A stretch of DNA of 64,000 nucleotides from Ezakiella sp. (GCA_022778715.1 JALFRW010000030.1:248001-312000), one strand, 5' to 3'. Numbered from the stretch's first letter, positions 38,922 through 48,005 are shown. Notes: generated by a model from the letters alone, not told the origin. Translations and numbers: made by a program.

Positions 38922-39334
38922 TACTTGATCATCGCCTCTATAATACCATTTTTCTCTTTTGCGTATGCCTTTTGTTCAGTTTCTTTGGAGTTAATATAAA
39001 TTTTGTCTTCTTCCGTTGGATAAACCATTCCAAGCAAAGTTTTTGCTTTTTCTTCAACTAACTTTGATGACCTGATTTGTTCTAACTTTGCATTATTTAT
39101 ATCAATTTCTTTTTGCACAACGGCAATATCAGATTTAGTAGAATTTATGTCTGATTGTATTTTTGTAACTCTTGCCCTACCGTTTATGTACGCAAACGAA
39201 CAAAAAATAACTAACATGCTTAATAAAATTGCATCTAAAACAACTCTCCGAGTGATAGCTCTATTTTGCGTCTTAGGTCTTCTTTCTTTTGAAGTGTTTT
39301 CGATAACTTCATACTTATAAGCTAAATTTGTCAT
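38921..39334 (-). CDS. ftsL: FtsL-like divisome protein
   Basis: 137 residues: basic cytoplasmic start, one membrane segment (about 28-50, VVLDAILLSMLVIFCSFAYI), then a coiled coil (about 58-95) and a short tail. Assigned by topology and position between rsmH and the class B PBP, not by conserved residues. AGGAGG precedes the start. Confidence 0.75.
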   Translation of the reverse strand: MTNLAYKYEVIENTSKERRPKTQNRAITRRVVLDAILLSMLVIFCSFAYINGRARVTKIQSDINSTKSDIAVVQKEIDINNAKLEQIRSSKLVEEKAKTLLGMVYPTEEDKIYINSKETEQKAYAKEKNGIIEAMIK

Positions 39335-39342
39335 AATTCCTC

Positions 39343-40272
39343 CTAAACCTTCTCAATCACTCTCAGCTTTGCACTGTGAGCTCTATTGTTGTTTTTTATT
39401 TCCTCATCTGTCGCCATAATCGGCTTTTTTGTTATAATATTGCCGGTTTTCACTTTATCACAAGTGCAAATCGCCTGTTTTATGTCGCAAATGCAGTCGC
39501 TTTCTAAATATTTAAAAGCGTTTTTTACAATTCTATCTTCCAAAGAGTGAAAAGAAATAACCGCAAGTCTGCCGCCTTTTTTAAGTAAAAACATAGCATC
39601 TTCTATTGCAAATTTGAGTGCATTTAGCTCGTCGTTAACTTCAATTCTGAGAGCTTGATAAATTCTCATAATCGATTTTACTTTCATATCTTGCTTGTCT
39701 AAAACTGAATTTTCTATTATTTTATTTAATTCGTATGTGGTGGTGATTCTCTTTTTTTCTCTTGCTTTCACAATATTTTGTGCAATTCTTCCGGAAAACC
39801 TTTCCTCACCATATTCTTTAAAAATTTTATATAAATCTTTTTCTTCATAATCATTTAAAATCTTTTCGGCTGTAAGCTCGTTTGATTTATCCATTCTCAT
39901 ATCAAGCCTCGTGTTTTCTTTAAAAGTAAATCCTCTTTCCGGATTATCCAACTGATATGAACTAACTCCGATATCCATCAAAATTCCGTCAAACCCAAAA
40001 AGTGCTAATGGCATCATGAGCTTTTTCATTTCTCTAAAGTTGCCCTTCACAAAAATCACATTTTCCCCGAATTCTTTTAAATTAGCTTTGGCAGTTTTAA
40101 GTGCGTCCTCGTCTTGATCGATACAAACAAGCTTTCCAGTGGTAAGCCTTTTTGCAATTTCATAACTGTGTCCACCTGCCCCAACAGTTGCATCCATATA
40201 AAGCCCTGCCGGATTAATTTTAAGAGAATCAATTGTTTCGTTTAAAAGAACGCTTATATGTTTAAACTCCAT
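39343..40272 (-). CDS. rsmH: 16S rRNA (cytosine1402-N4)-methyltransferase RsmH
   Basis: 309 residues from the ATG preceded by GGGAGGAA. The SAM motif DATVGAGGHSYEIAKRL, GILMDIGVSSYQLD, ERGFTFKENTRLDMRMD and the C-terminal ISFHSLEDRIVK are diagnostic. It methylates C1402 in the ribosomal P site. The start overlaps the end of mraZ by 11 bp. A longer frame upstream lacks a ribosome site. Confidence 0.97.
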   Translation of the reverse strand: MEFKHISVLLNETIDSLKINPAGLYMDATVGAGGHSYEIAKRLTTGKLVCIDQDEDALKTAKANLKEFGENVIFVKGNFREMKKLMMPLALFGFDGILMDIGVSSYQLDNPERGFTFKENTRLDMRMDKSNELTAEKILNDYEEKDLYKIFKEYGEERFSGRIAQNIVKAREKKRITTTYELNKIIENSVLDKQDMKVKSIMRIYQALRIEVNDELNALKFAIEDAMFLLKKGGRLAVISFHSLEDRIVKNAFKYLESDCICDIKQAICTCDKVKTGNIITKKPIMATDEEIKNNNRAHSAKLRVIEKV

Positions 40273-40735
40273 CAAATGTTCCTCCCAAATCGTATTTTTC
40301 CATGATGTCCTCAAGTTCATCTAAATTTTCTTCCAAATCGTTGTACTCGTTATATCTATTGCTGTCCCAAATTTCAACTCTGTTTGCGAGTCCTAAAAGA
40401 ATTACATCTTTTGAAATTCCTGCATATTCTCTGAGTTTTGCCGGAATTAAAATTCTTCCCTGCTTATCGGTAGTAACATCAGCAGCCATTGAAAAGAAGC
40501 TTCTTTGAAGACGTCTGGCATCTTTTTTCGAAAGCGGCAATGATGCAATGTGGTTTTGGAACTTGAACCATTCTTCTAAACTATACGCAAATAAGCACCT
40601 ATCAAGTCCAATTGTGATAAAAAATCTTTCGCCTAAATTCTCACGAAGTTTAGCCGGCACAATTAGTCTGCCCTTGGTGTCTACAGTGTGGTCATAGGAA
40701 CCTAACATACAAGTTTTTATTGAATTGTCTTCCAT
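40262..40735 (-). CDS. mraZ: Transcriptional regulator MraZ
   Basis: 157 residues with two SpoVT/AbrB-like repeats: LGSYDHTVDTKGRLIVPAKLRE and AADVTTDKQGRILIPAKLREYA, each holding the DxKGRxxxPxxxR motif. It binds DNA repeats upstream of the division/cell-wall operon and represses it. Four such repeats lie just before its start, one overlapping the ribosome site (GGTGAT), so the gene is probably autoregulated. The start is the eighth codon of the longest frame. Confidence 0.95.
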   Translation of the reverse strand: MEDNSIKTCMLGSYDHTVDTKGRLIVPAKLRENLGERFFITIGLDRCLFAYSLEEWFKFQNHIASLPLSKKDARRLQRSFFSMAADVTTDKQGRILIPAKLREYAGISKDVILLGLANRVEIWDSNRYNEYNDLEENLDELEDIMEKYDLGGTFDGV

Positions 40736-40742
40736 AATATCA

Positions 40743-40778
40743 CCACTTTCTACCACTTCTATCCACTTTCCTCCACTT
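40743..40778 (-). promoter_or_regulatory. MraZ operator: four AAGTGG boxes with 10-bp period
   Basis: On the minus strand AAGTGG occurs four times at exactly 10-bp steps (plus-strand CCACTT at 40743, 40753, 40763 and 40773). This is one helical turn each, the arrangement MraZ rings recognise. The array runs from the predicted transcription start to the mraZ Shine-Dalgarno. Confidence 0.85.
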
Positions 40779-40779
40779 A

Positions 40780-40807
40780 TCTATATTTTACAATACAAAT
40801 AGTTGAA
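40780..40807 (-). promoter_or_regulatory. Probable promoter of the mraZ division operon
   Basis: Minus-strand TTCAAC, 16-bp spacer, TATAGA. It is weak against consensus but correctly placed just upstream of the MraZ boxes. Confidence 0.35.
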
Positions 40808-40858
40808 TTTCCACACCTTACAACCTCTTTTGCCGGATAAAAATAAATAAATAAAAAA

Positions 40859-40876
40859 GCAGGCTAAAAAGCCCGC
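40859..40876 (-). terminator. Terminator of the hflX-deoC operon
   Basis: GCGGGCT / AGCCTGC stem (one G-U pair) with a four-base loop, then TTTTTTATTT on the minus strand, shortly after the deoC stop. Confidence 0.85.
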
Positions 40877-40900
40877 TTTTCTTCGTAAAGTATCGTAATT

Positions 40901-41539
40901 TTATTTTAAAATTGAATTTGTTCTGCTGGTACCTATCCTTGATGCACCATGAGCTATAAGCTCTTTGGCATATTCTTTCGTGCCGATTCCCCCTGCCGCT
41001 TTAATCTTCGTTTCCCCACTTACAGCACTTTTTATTAAATCTATATCGTGAACGCTTGCCCCTCTTTTGGCAAAACCGGTTGAAGTTTTTACAAAATCGG
41101 CTTTCGCATCTGAAATCAGTTTTGAAGCGGTAATAATTTCTTCATCATTTAAAAGTGCCGTTTCAATAATGCATTTTAAAATCTTTTTTCCGCAACATTT
41201 TTTAATTTCACTTACCTCATTATACACAAAATCATAATCTTTGTCTAGTAGTTTTCCGATGTTTATTACCATATCAATTTCATCTGCGCCATTTTCTATT
41301 GCATTCTTGGTTTCAAACAGTTTTGTTTCGGTGGTGGACATTCCCAAAGGAAATCCAACCACCGTACAAACTTTAATGTCCGTGTCTTTTAAACGCTTTT
41401 TTGCGTATATCACATAACATGGATTTACGCAAACGCTCTTCGTATCAAGCTCTATTGCCTCATCAATCAATTTGTCTATATCCGCCTTTGTGGAATTTTG
41501 ATTCAAATTGGTATGGTCAAAATATTTTCTAAATTCCAT
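40901..41539 (-). CDS. deoC: Deoxyribose-phosphate aldolase
   Basis: 212 residues from the ATG preceded by AGGAGGG. It splits 2-deoxyribose 5-phosphate into glyceraldehyde 3-phosphate and acetaldehyde. The Schiff-base lysine is K151 (VKTSTGF), the second catalytic lysine is K180 (IKAAGG), and D90 sits in GADEIDMVINIG. It is last of the hflX operon and overlaps the upstream membrane-protein gene by 11 bp; the pathway link to its neighbours is not obvious. Confidence 0.95.
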   Translation of the reverse strand: MEFRKYFDHTNLNQNSTKADIDKLIDEAIELDTKSVCVNPCYVIYAKKRLKDTDIKVCTVVGFPLGMSTTETKLFETKNAIENGADEIDMVINIGKLLDKDYDFVYNEVSEIKKCCGKKILKCIIETALLNDEEIITASKLISDAKADFVKTSTGFAKRGASVHDIDLIKSAVSGETKIKAAGGIGTKEYAKELIAHGASRIGTSRTNSILK

Positions 41540-42176
41540 TTTCCCTCCTTGCATAATACCTAAAAATTAAACATATAATTACAATTGCCACCAGATATAA
41601 AATAATTGTACCCACGGATATTGAATAGAAAACTTCAATTGGCAACAGATTTATCATAAGAGACACATCCGGGTCCATAAGCCATAAATCATTTCTAAAT
41701 AGGACTTTGTGAAATTTTATCCAAAATGCATCAAAATTGATAAATACAGGTAAAATTAAAAATAGCGGAATTAATATAAACAAATACCAACGTCTGCTTA
41801 TATCAATTGCAGCAAGATTCTTGCGATATCTTATAATAATTGTACAAGACAACAAAACACAAATAGCATTTATTATTCTAAGAAGCCTAAATAAATAGTA
41901 AACATCCACCATGTGTGCAACTTCGTCCTCAGAATAAACAGCCGACAATAGTCTGTCATTTTCTCGTGAGTTAAAAAGATAAACTTTTAAGCGATCTATC
42001 TCTTTTAGATAAGTATTTTCGTCATATCCGCTAAACTCGGCGATTTCTTTATTATTATTATATGCATGTTTGTAAATTTGTGGATTGAAGCCAGTAATTA
42101 AGATTCCTGACGCTAAAAATGAAAAAATTAGTAAAAGTATAAGCCCGTACGTGACGGGCTTTAATTTTTTCTGCAT
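41529..42176 (-). CDS. DUF1461-like integral membrane protein (TIGR01906 type)
   Basis: 215 residues. One N-terminal membrane segment (about 10-32), an outside loop of roughly 75 residues (YKHAYNN...DENTYLKEIDRLKVYLF), then four membrane segments between about 88 and 210. This topology, the LKEIDRLKVYLF stretch and the SEDEVAHMVDV motif match the clostridial/lactobacillar TIGR01906 family of unknown function. Its ATG comes directly after the yebC stop without a Shine-Dalgarno, so re-initiation is likely. Confidence 0.75.
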   Translation of the reverse strand: MQKKLKPVTYGLILLLIFSFLASGILITGFNPQIYKHAYNNNKEIAEFSGYDENTYLKEIDRLKVYLFNSRENDRLLSAVYSEDEVAHMVDVYYLFRLLRIINAICVLLSCTIIIRYRKNLAAIDISRRWYLFILIPLFLILPVFINFDAFWIKFHKVLFRNDLWLMDPDVSLMINLLPIEVFYSISVGTIILYLVAIVIICLIFRYYARRENGI

Positions 42177-42177
42177 A

Positions 42178-42906
42178 TTATTCTGCCATGTTGTGATAGA
42201 CTTCTTGGACGTCTTCCAGTTCTTCCAAAGCGTCAATTAGTTTTTCAATCTTTGCTTGTTTATCTTCTGATACTTCAATTTCATTGTCTGGTAAATATGT
42301 GATTTCTGAAGCTGCATAAGTGAGTCCCTTTGAATCTAGGAATTCTTTTACAGCATCATAATCTTTCGGGTCTGTGATAACTTCAATCACATCGTCATCA
42401 CCTTGTACATCTTCTGCACCGGCATCTATTGCTTCGAGCATGAGATCATCTAAATCAATTGGACTGTCTTCGTCTTGTTCAATAACAATATAGCCCTTCA
42501 TGTTAAACATATATGAAACCGAACCTGTGGTTCCCAAATTTCCACCATGTTTTTCAAAAGCATGGCGCACATCAGCTGCCGTTCTATTTCTGTTGTCTGT
42601 CAAACAGTGAACCATGATTGCTACACCTTCTCCGCCATATCCTTCATAGGTAATTTCTTCGTAATTTACGCCTTCAAGTTCACCGGCTCCCTTTTTGATT
42701 GCTCTTTCTATATTGTCTGAAGGCATATTAACAGCTTTTGCCTTGTCTATAGCAACTTTCAAGCTTGGGTTAAAATCCGGATTTGCTCCACCTTCCTTAA
42801 CCGCAACACTGATGTATTTTGCAATCTTTGTAAAAGCTTGCGCTCTCTTTGCATCTTCTTTGCCTTTTTTATTTTTAATGTTATTCCATTTTGAATGTCC
42901 TGACAT
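42178..42906 (-). CDS. yebC: YebC/PmpR family protein (TACO1 family)
   Basis: 242 residues, family length. It starts MSGHSKWNNIKNKKGKEDAKRAQAFTK, with YEGYGGEGVAIMVHCLTDNRNRT in the middle. Members act as DNA-binding regulators or, as shown for some, aid translation of proline-rich stretches at the ribosome. The fourth gene of the operon from hflX. Confidence 0.95.
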   Translation of the reverse strand: MSGHSKWNNIKNKKGKEDAKRAQAFTKIAKYISVAVKEGGANPDFNPSLKVAIDKAKAVNMPSDNIERAIKKGAGELEGVNYEEITYEGYGGEGVAIMVHCLTDNRNRTAADVRHAFEKHGGNLGTTGSVSYMFNMKGYIVIEQDEDSPIDLDDLMLEAIDAGAEDVQGDDDVIEVITDPKDYDAVKEFLDSKGLTYAASEITYLPDNEIEVSEDKQAKIEKLIDALEELEDVQEVYHNMAE

Positions 42907-42907
42907 A

Positions 42908-43630
42908 TTATTCTTCCTCTCTCTTATAAAAAATTGGTATATTTCTTTTGTGATTTGTTTTTAATAACATATTCTCTGCAATATTTTTCGTTTTTTCGTC
43001 AACATTTTGCCCGCACAGGTACGCATCCAAATCCTTATATCTAATTCCCATCTCTTCCTCATCGGTTTGCCCTTTAAAAAGCCCTGCCGATGGAGGTTTA
43101 TTTAATATCGAATCTGGCACACTAAGTACACGAGCCATTTCATAAATTTCAAATTTTAAATATTCACGTAGCGGCATAACATCCACTCCGCTATCGCCGT
43201 ACTTTGTAAAATATCCCGTCAAATATTCACTCTTATTCGTTGCACCGATAACCAGCAAATTATTTGTTTGCGCTATGTGATAAAGAGTGCTCATTCTAAG
43301 CCTTGGCTTTAAATTGCTGTTTGCAAGATTGTTCCCGGAATCAGGCATTAAAGCGAGCATATCGTCATAGATCTTCGTTAGGTCAATTCTTAAAATATCA
43401 GCTTTTGCATCTTTTACAAGCGTATCCGCATCGAATTCATCTTCCCGAATTGAGTGAATCGGCATTTTCACGGCGATAAATTTAATGGGCAAACCATCTA
43501 TTATTTTAAATAATACAGATGAATCAAGCCCTCCGGAAATCCCAAGCACATAGCCGTCTGTCCCGGTATTTCTAATCGTATCCATCAAAAAATTTTGTAT
43601 TCTTTTTATTTCTATTTTAGGGTTTTTCAT
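42908..43630 (-). CDS. nadE: NH3-dependent NAD+ synthetase
   Basis: 240 residues. The PP-loop SGGLDSS is at 32-38 and the second signature is TKYGDSGVDVMPL. It amidates nicotinate adenine dinucleotide to NAD with ATP and ammonia; there is no glutaminase domain, so free ammonia is used. It overlaps yigZ by four bases and has GAGG before the ATG. Confidence 0.95.
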   Translation of the reverse strand: MKNPKIEIKRIQNFLMDTIRNTGTDGYVLGISGGLDSSVLFKIIDGLPIKFIAVKMPIHSIREDEFDADTLVKDAKADILRIDLTKIYDDMLALMPDSGNNLANSNLKPRLRMSTLYHIAQTNNLLVIGATNKSEYLTGYFTKYGDSGVDVMPLREYLKFEIYEMARVLSVPDSILNKPPSAGLFKGQTDEEEMGIRYKDLDAYLCGQNVDEKTKNIAENMLLKTNHKRNIPIFYKREEE

Positions 43631-44256
43631 TTTCTAACCTCTTTTAAAATCGTGAACTCTGCTTTACCGGAAGACATATTAAGCACATTTTCTTTAAAAG
43701 CGTTGCAAAACTCCTCACCAATAGACACTGTCACTTTTACGCTTGCGTCAAACACCGTATCCAAAATTTCTATATTATTTTTGATGAGATAATCCAGAAA
43801 AATATCGTATAAATCATAAGTCAGCTCTATTTCAACGTTGTAGAATAATTTGAACTCGCGGATTCCGGCTTTTTTGATCACTTCGGTTGCACCGGCCATA
43901 TATGCACGTGTAAGCCCTCCTGAGCCCAGCTTAATTCCTCCAAAATATCTGGTAACCACAATCATACAGTTTTCTAAATGGTTCATGGTGATAGCCTTTA
44001 AAATTGGAAGTCCGGCTGTACCGCCCGGCTCACCATCGTCCTCAGCCTTTTGCTTTAGTCCCCCTTCTGTTATGCTGTAAGCATAGCAATGATGCGTTGC
44101 CTTCGGATGTTTGTTTCTCACTTCTACGATAAACTCCTCTGCTTCTTCCAAGTTCATCACAATTCTCGCCTCAGAGAAAAAAATAGACTTTTTAATTTCG
44201 AATTTATATTCTTCTTTGGAAGAAACTGATTTGAAATTCCTAATAACTATCACCAA
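43627..44256 (-). CDS. YigZ/IMPACT family protein
   Basis: About 209 residues. The N-terminal UPF0029 domain (YKFEIKKSIFFSEA...HPKATHHCYAYSI...AEDDGEPGGTAGLPIL) and RYFGGIKLGSGGLTRAY signature are clear; a DUF1949-type second half follows. Function is unsettled, with translation-linked roles suggested. The start is unclear: TTG, GTG, or an ATT spaced after GGTGAT are all possible within the end of hflX. Confidence 0.9.
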   Translation of the reverse strand: MVIVIRNFKSVSSKEEYKFEIKKSIFFSEARIVMNLEEAEEFIVEVRNKHPKATHHCYAYSITEGGLKQKAEDDGEPGGTAGLPILKAITMNHLENCMIVVTRYFGGIKLGSGGLTRAYMAGATEVIKKAGIREFKLFYNVEIELTYDLYDIFLDYLIKNNIEILDTVFDASVKVTVSIGEEFCNAFKENVLNMSSGKAEFTILKEVRK

Positions 44257-45457
44257 AATTTCTATACTCTACAATCGTGCCATTATCAACATATTCCGTC
44301 TTTAGCACAACATGAGTATCTAAAAAATCGCTCAAAATATTTTGCTCATTAAAACTGAAAAATTTGGTTTCTGTCGTCGCTCTTCCAAAAAGTTTTTCCT
44401 CAATCGCAACAAGAGTTTTTTTAACGTCGTCCTCATTAAAAGCACTGATCACCAAATCTGCATCCGCATAAATATGAGGATTTTCTACCTTATCAGCTTT
44501 ATTATATACTTTTAAAACAGTTTTGTCACCAATTCCAAGTTCTTCAATCAATTCTTCCGTCGTGGACAGTTCCATATCAAGACTCTTGTTTGACATATCA
44601 AAAACTTGAACGAGCAAATCGGCTTTTTTAATTTCTGAAAGTGTAGATGTAAAAGCATCTATCAGCTGGTGTGGCAAATTGCTGATTAAACCAACAGTAT
44701 CAGTAATAATAGCCTCGCTGCCGTTAGGCAATTTAATCTTTCTTGCGTGCGTATCCAAAGTCGCAAACAATCTGTCGTCCGCATAAACTTTTTTCGAATC
44801 GTCCACTTCGGAAATCTCTAAAATCTTGTTTAAAAGCGTCGACTTTCCCGTGTTTGAATAACCAATCAATGAAATAATCGGCAGTCTGCTTTCGACTCTT
44901 CTTTTAGACTTGGTATCCTCCACAATTTTTGCCGCTTTAATCTCAGCACGAATCCTATCGATTCTCCTTCTTAACTCACGTCTGTCGAGTTCAAGTTTTT
45001 GTTCGCCGCCACCTCTCATACCGACCACTCCATATTGCCTATCCATATCTTTTCTCATGCCGCGCAAACGTGGATACATATATAACAAAGTTGCAAGTTT
45101 CACTTGCAGTTTACCAAAACTTGTGGTTGCACGCTCGTTAAAAAGCTCCAAAATTAATCCAAATCTATCTATCACAGCGCAATCAAAAATATCCTTAACA
45201 TTTTCAAGCTGCGATGGGCTCAAATCTTCACAAACCACAACCAGATCAATATTCATTTCACCGGCAACATTTGCAAAATATCCAAGCTTACCTGAACCAA
45301 AATAAGTTTTCGGATTTATCCTATTCAATTTTTGCACTTCTACCAAAACAGGAATAGCGCCCGAACTTTTTACAAGTTCCACGTTTTCTTTTTGACGCGG
45401 AGATTCTGAATCTGTATCTGCGGCTATAATCATTGCCCTTTTATCTTTTAAATCCAA
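44240..45457 (-). CDS. hflX: Ribosome-associated GTPase HflX
   Basis: About 405 residues. An N-terminal HflX domain (LVVVCEDLSPSQLENV, GMRGGGEQKLELDRR) and a coiled region precede the G domain with GYSNTGKST (G1), DTVGLISNLPHQL (G3) and YNKAD (G4). It splits stalled ribosomes in other bacteria. I place the start at TTG (45457) because AAAGGTG lies six bases upstream; a GTG nine bases further up overlaps that site. First gene of hflX-yigZ-nadE-yebC-DUF1461-deoC. Confidence 0.95.
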   Translation of the reverse strand: MDLKDKRAMIIAADTDSESPRQKENVELVKSSGAIPVLVEVQKLNRINPKTYFGSGKLGYFANVAGEMNIDLVVVCEDLSPSQLENVKDIFDCAVIDRFGLILELFNERATTSFGKLQVKLATLLYMYPRLRGMRKDMDRQYGVVGMRGGGEQKLELDRRELRRRIDRIRAEIKAAKIVEDTKSKRRVESRLPIISLIGYSNTGKSTLLNKILEISEVDDSKKVYADDRLFATLDTHARKIKLPNGSEAIITDTVGLISNLPHQLIDAFTSTLSEIKKADLLVQVFDMSNKSLDMELSTTEELIEELGIGDKTVLKVYNKADKVENPHIYADADLVISAFNEDDVKKTLVAIEEKLFGRATTETKFFSFNEQNILSDFLDTHVVLKTEYVDNGTIVEYRNFGDSY

Positions 45458-45474
45458 TATTTTCACCTTTTTAC

Positions 45475-45504
45475 ATTATACAATAAATTATACTGATTAT
45501 TCAA
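45475..45504 (-). promoter_or_regulatory. Promoter of the hflX operon
   Basis: Minus-strand TTGAAT, 18-bp spacer, TATAAT, about 18 bp before the hflX start. Confidence 0.6.
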
Positions 45505-45523
45505 GTAAAAATAAATTTAAAAA

Positions 45524-45556
45524 AACCGAGCTCACAAAAATATCGCTTGCTCGGTT
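45524..45556 (-). terminator. Terminator of the map-cyclophilin operon
   Basis: AACCGAGC / GCTCGGTT stem with a 17-base loop, followed on the minus strand by TTTTT, just after the cyclophilin stop. Confidence 0.75.
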
Positions 45557-45562
45557 AGGATT

Positions 45563-46324
45563 TTATTTAAATTTTATAACTTCTGCTGATTTAATTACAA
45601 CATCTGCGTTTGGTTTGTCCATTTCGTTTGTTTCAACATTTGCAATCTCATCTACAACATCCATTCCTTGAACCACTTGTCCAAACACTGTGTGGTGTCC
45701 GTCTAGGTGAGGAGTTCCGCCAAAGTTTAAATACATTTTTTTCCATGTGTCGTTCACATAGCTTGAGTCTACATAAGCTTCGTATTGCGGCATTGTTTCT
45801 TTAGGTACATTTGAGTTTTGTACTATGAAAAACTGGCTGCCGTTTGACATTGGTTGCCCGGTGTTTGCCATAGAAAGTGCACCGCGAATATTGATTAAAT
45901 TTGGCACAAATTCGTCTTCAAAGCCTTCACCATAAATGCTTTCCCCGCCCATTCCGGTTCCATCAGGGTCACCGCCTTGAATCATAAAATCTTTGATAAC
46001 TCTGTGAAAAATAACGTTGTCATAATATTTGTCTTCAATATGCTTTGTGAAATTTTCAACAGTCTTTGGTGCGAGTTCTCTAAAAAGTTTAATTTTGATA
46101 TCGCCCATGTTGGTATGCAAAATTGCAATTTCATCTCCGGCTTTTAACTCTTGAAGCTGTGGATATTTTTTAATTTCATCGGCACTAAAATTCTTTTCAA
46201 CGTTTTCTTTTTTCATATAATCATCCTCCATAATTCCGTTTATATCAGCCTTGTCACTATTATTTCCTTTGCAACCAACAAATAGTAAAGTGGTTGCCAT
46301 TAAAACAGCAAGTAATCTCTTCAT
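45563..46324 (-). CDS. Lipoprotein cyclophilin-type peptidyl-prolyl isomerase
   Basis: 253 residues. The lipobox LLFVGC around residue 18 marks membrane anchoring outside the cell. The cyclophilin domain (about 65-250) has [15 protein letters not shown], the active-site arginine in [13 protein letters not shown] and [15 protein letters not shown]. It probably helps exported proteins fold at the membrane surface. AGGAGG precedes the ATG. It is last in the map operon. Confidence 0.92.
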   Translation of the reverse strand: MKRLLAVLMATTLLFVGCKGNNSDKADINGIMEDDYMKKENVEKNFSADEIKKYPQLQELKAGDEIAILHTNMGDIKIKLFRELAPKTVENFTKHIEDKYYDNVIFHRVIKDFMIQGGDPDGTGMGGESIYGEGFEDEFVPNLINIRGALSMANTGQPMSNGSQFFIVQNSNVPKETMPQYEAYVDSSYVNDTWKKMYLNFGGTPHLDGHHTVFGQVVQGMDVVDEIANVETNEMDKPNADVVIKSAEVIKFK

Positions 46325-46333
46325 ACTTCCTCC

Positions 46334-46669
46334 TCATTTTCCTTTTACAACTTTTCTTTGAGCGATAAAATTTATACCCCTATTTCCCAAGTTCTTAACA
46401 ACCACGCTGCCTGCCTCAATTGGGGGTTCAAGAATTATACCGCTTAACAGTTCTCCCGATATTTCTTTTTCTTCATCAGTTAGACCTCTGTCACTTTTAA
46501 CACTAAGTTTTCCTATTGATGCATTTTTAAGTTTTATCATAGTGTAAAAAATAGATTTATTGTCGCCATTTGTATATGAAAGTCCTCTGGGACAACGGTT
46601 TCCCGTCACAATACCGTTTTCGATTGTAAGCATACAGCCTACCGAACAATTTCTACACTTAATTTGCAT
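46334..46669 (-). CDS. DUF1667 family protein
   Basis: 111 residues. Cysteine pairs CRNCSVGC near the N-terminus and CPRG in GNRCPRGLSY suggest metal or Fe-S binding. DUF1667 proteins usually sit beside glycerol-3-phosphate dehydrogenase and NAD(P)/FAD oxidoreductase genes. Here there is no such partner and the gene follows a MATE transporter, overlapping it by 11 bp, so the context is unusual. Function unknown. Confidence 0.85.
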   Translation of the reverse strand: MQIKCRNCSVGCMLTIENGIVTGNRCPRGLSYTNGDNKSIFYTMIKLKNASIGKLSVKSDRGLTDEEKEISGELLSGIILEPPIEAGSVVVKNLGNRGINFIAQRKVVKGK

Positions 46670-48005
46670 TTTTCTTCAAATCCAATCTTCTGTGTTTTAA
46701 AATATTAAACCAGACAAATGATACTATGCCTTTTAACACACTCGAAAAGCTTATTGCAATCCAAATTGCAACTATTCCAAATTTTGGTATCAGCGCGTAG
46801 CTAAGTGGAATTCTGAGCAAATTTCCTGTAATCCCAATAATTGACGGCGGCTTTGTCATTGATATTCCGCTAAATGCACCACTATCTACTATCTCAATAC
46901 ACATGAAAAGTTGACTAAAAGAAAGCGCCATCAAATATAATGCCCCGTATTCGATTGCCTCTTTTTCGTGCAAAAACAAACTAATAATTGGATATCTACC
47001 AAAATATAATAGAAGCGTGGCAAAAATTCCAACGGCAGTCATGATTTTAATGCTTGTAAAATATGCTTTATCTGCCCTTTTGTGTTTTCCTGCACCATAA
47101 TTTTGTCCCACAAATGTGGCAGTTGCTGTTGAAAAGCCTTCACTTGTCATCCACGAAATACTTTCAATTTGTGAGCCAATGGACTGTGCAGCCACAGGTG
47201 CCGAGCCAAAACTGTTTACCATTTTATTTATATACATTGAAATAAAACAGTGAATTGCCGATTGAAGAGCCGGCGGGATTCCTAAATCCAAAATTTCTCT
47301 AGCTTTTCTTGTATCCCAATTTTTTTTGTAATCTACCTCGGTGTATAAAAACTTGTGCTTCCTGCCACTATAAATATAAACTATAAACACGAACAATTGC
47401 GAAAGTGCTGTTGCAAGCGCTGCACCAAACACTTTCATATTAAGTGACACGATAAAAAGCGGATCTAAAATCATATTCATGATAACACCCATGCCGTTAA
47501 TTTTAAAAGTGGCACGAGAATTTCCCGTAGAATTTAATATTACGGACAAAATTGGATTCATAAACAAGAAGAAATATCCGGGGCTAACCGTTTGTAAATA
47601 AATTTCTGCGTCTCTAAGTGTTTCAGGGTCAATAATATTAAAAAAAGATAATACTTGTCTATGAAACAAAAATACAGTTGAAGAAAACAAGAGTGCGATT
47701 ATCATATTTAGTTTCACGCCAGTATTTATATAAGAATCCACAGCTTCAAAATCTCGTTTTCCAAAGTTTTGACTGACACTTACTGCAAGCCCTATTTGGC
47801 AAATAAGTGTGATACTTTGAGCGAGCCACCAAAATAATCCGCAAGTTCCAACCGCAGCCACGGCTTTTGTGCCAACTGTACCCACCCAGTAAAGGTCAGT
47901 CAAACTGTATGCCATGTTTAAAAAGCTGGTGCCCATAAGTGGCAGCGCTAAATTTGCTAATTTTTTTGGAATGCTGCCGTTAGTTAAATCGACAACATTA
48001 TCCAT
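46659..48005 (-). CDS. MATE family efflux transporter
   Basis: 448 residues with about twelve membrane segments in two similar halves. The N-terminal GTSFLNMAYSLTDLYWVGTVG and the mid-protein INKMVNSFGSAPVAAQSIGSQIE are MATE hallmarks. It exports drugs or metabolites using a Na+ or H+ gradient; the substrate is unknown. It overlaps map and DUF1667 genes on either side. Confidence 0.92.
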   Translation of the reverse strand: MDNVVDLTNGSIPKKLANLALPLMGTSFLNMAYSLTDLYWVGTVGTKAVAAVGTCGLFWWLAQSITLICQIGLAVSVSQNFGKRDFEAVDSYINTGVKLNMIIALLFSSTVFLFHRQVLSFFNIIDPETLRDAEIYLQTVSPGYFFLFMNPILSVILNSTGNSRATFKINGMGVIMNMILDPLFIVSLNMKVFGAALATALSQLFVFIVYIYSGRKHKFLYTEVDYKKNWDTRKAREILDLGIPPALQSAIHCFISMYINKMVNSFGSAPVAAQSIGSQIESISWMTSEGFSTATATFVGQNYGAGKHKRADKAYFTSIKIMTAVGIFATLLLYFGRYPIISLFLHEKEAIEYGALYLMALSFSQLFMCIEIVDSGAFSGISMTKPPSIIGITGNLLRIPLSYALIPKFGIVAIWIAISFSSVLKGIVSFVWFNILKHRRLDLKKNAN

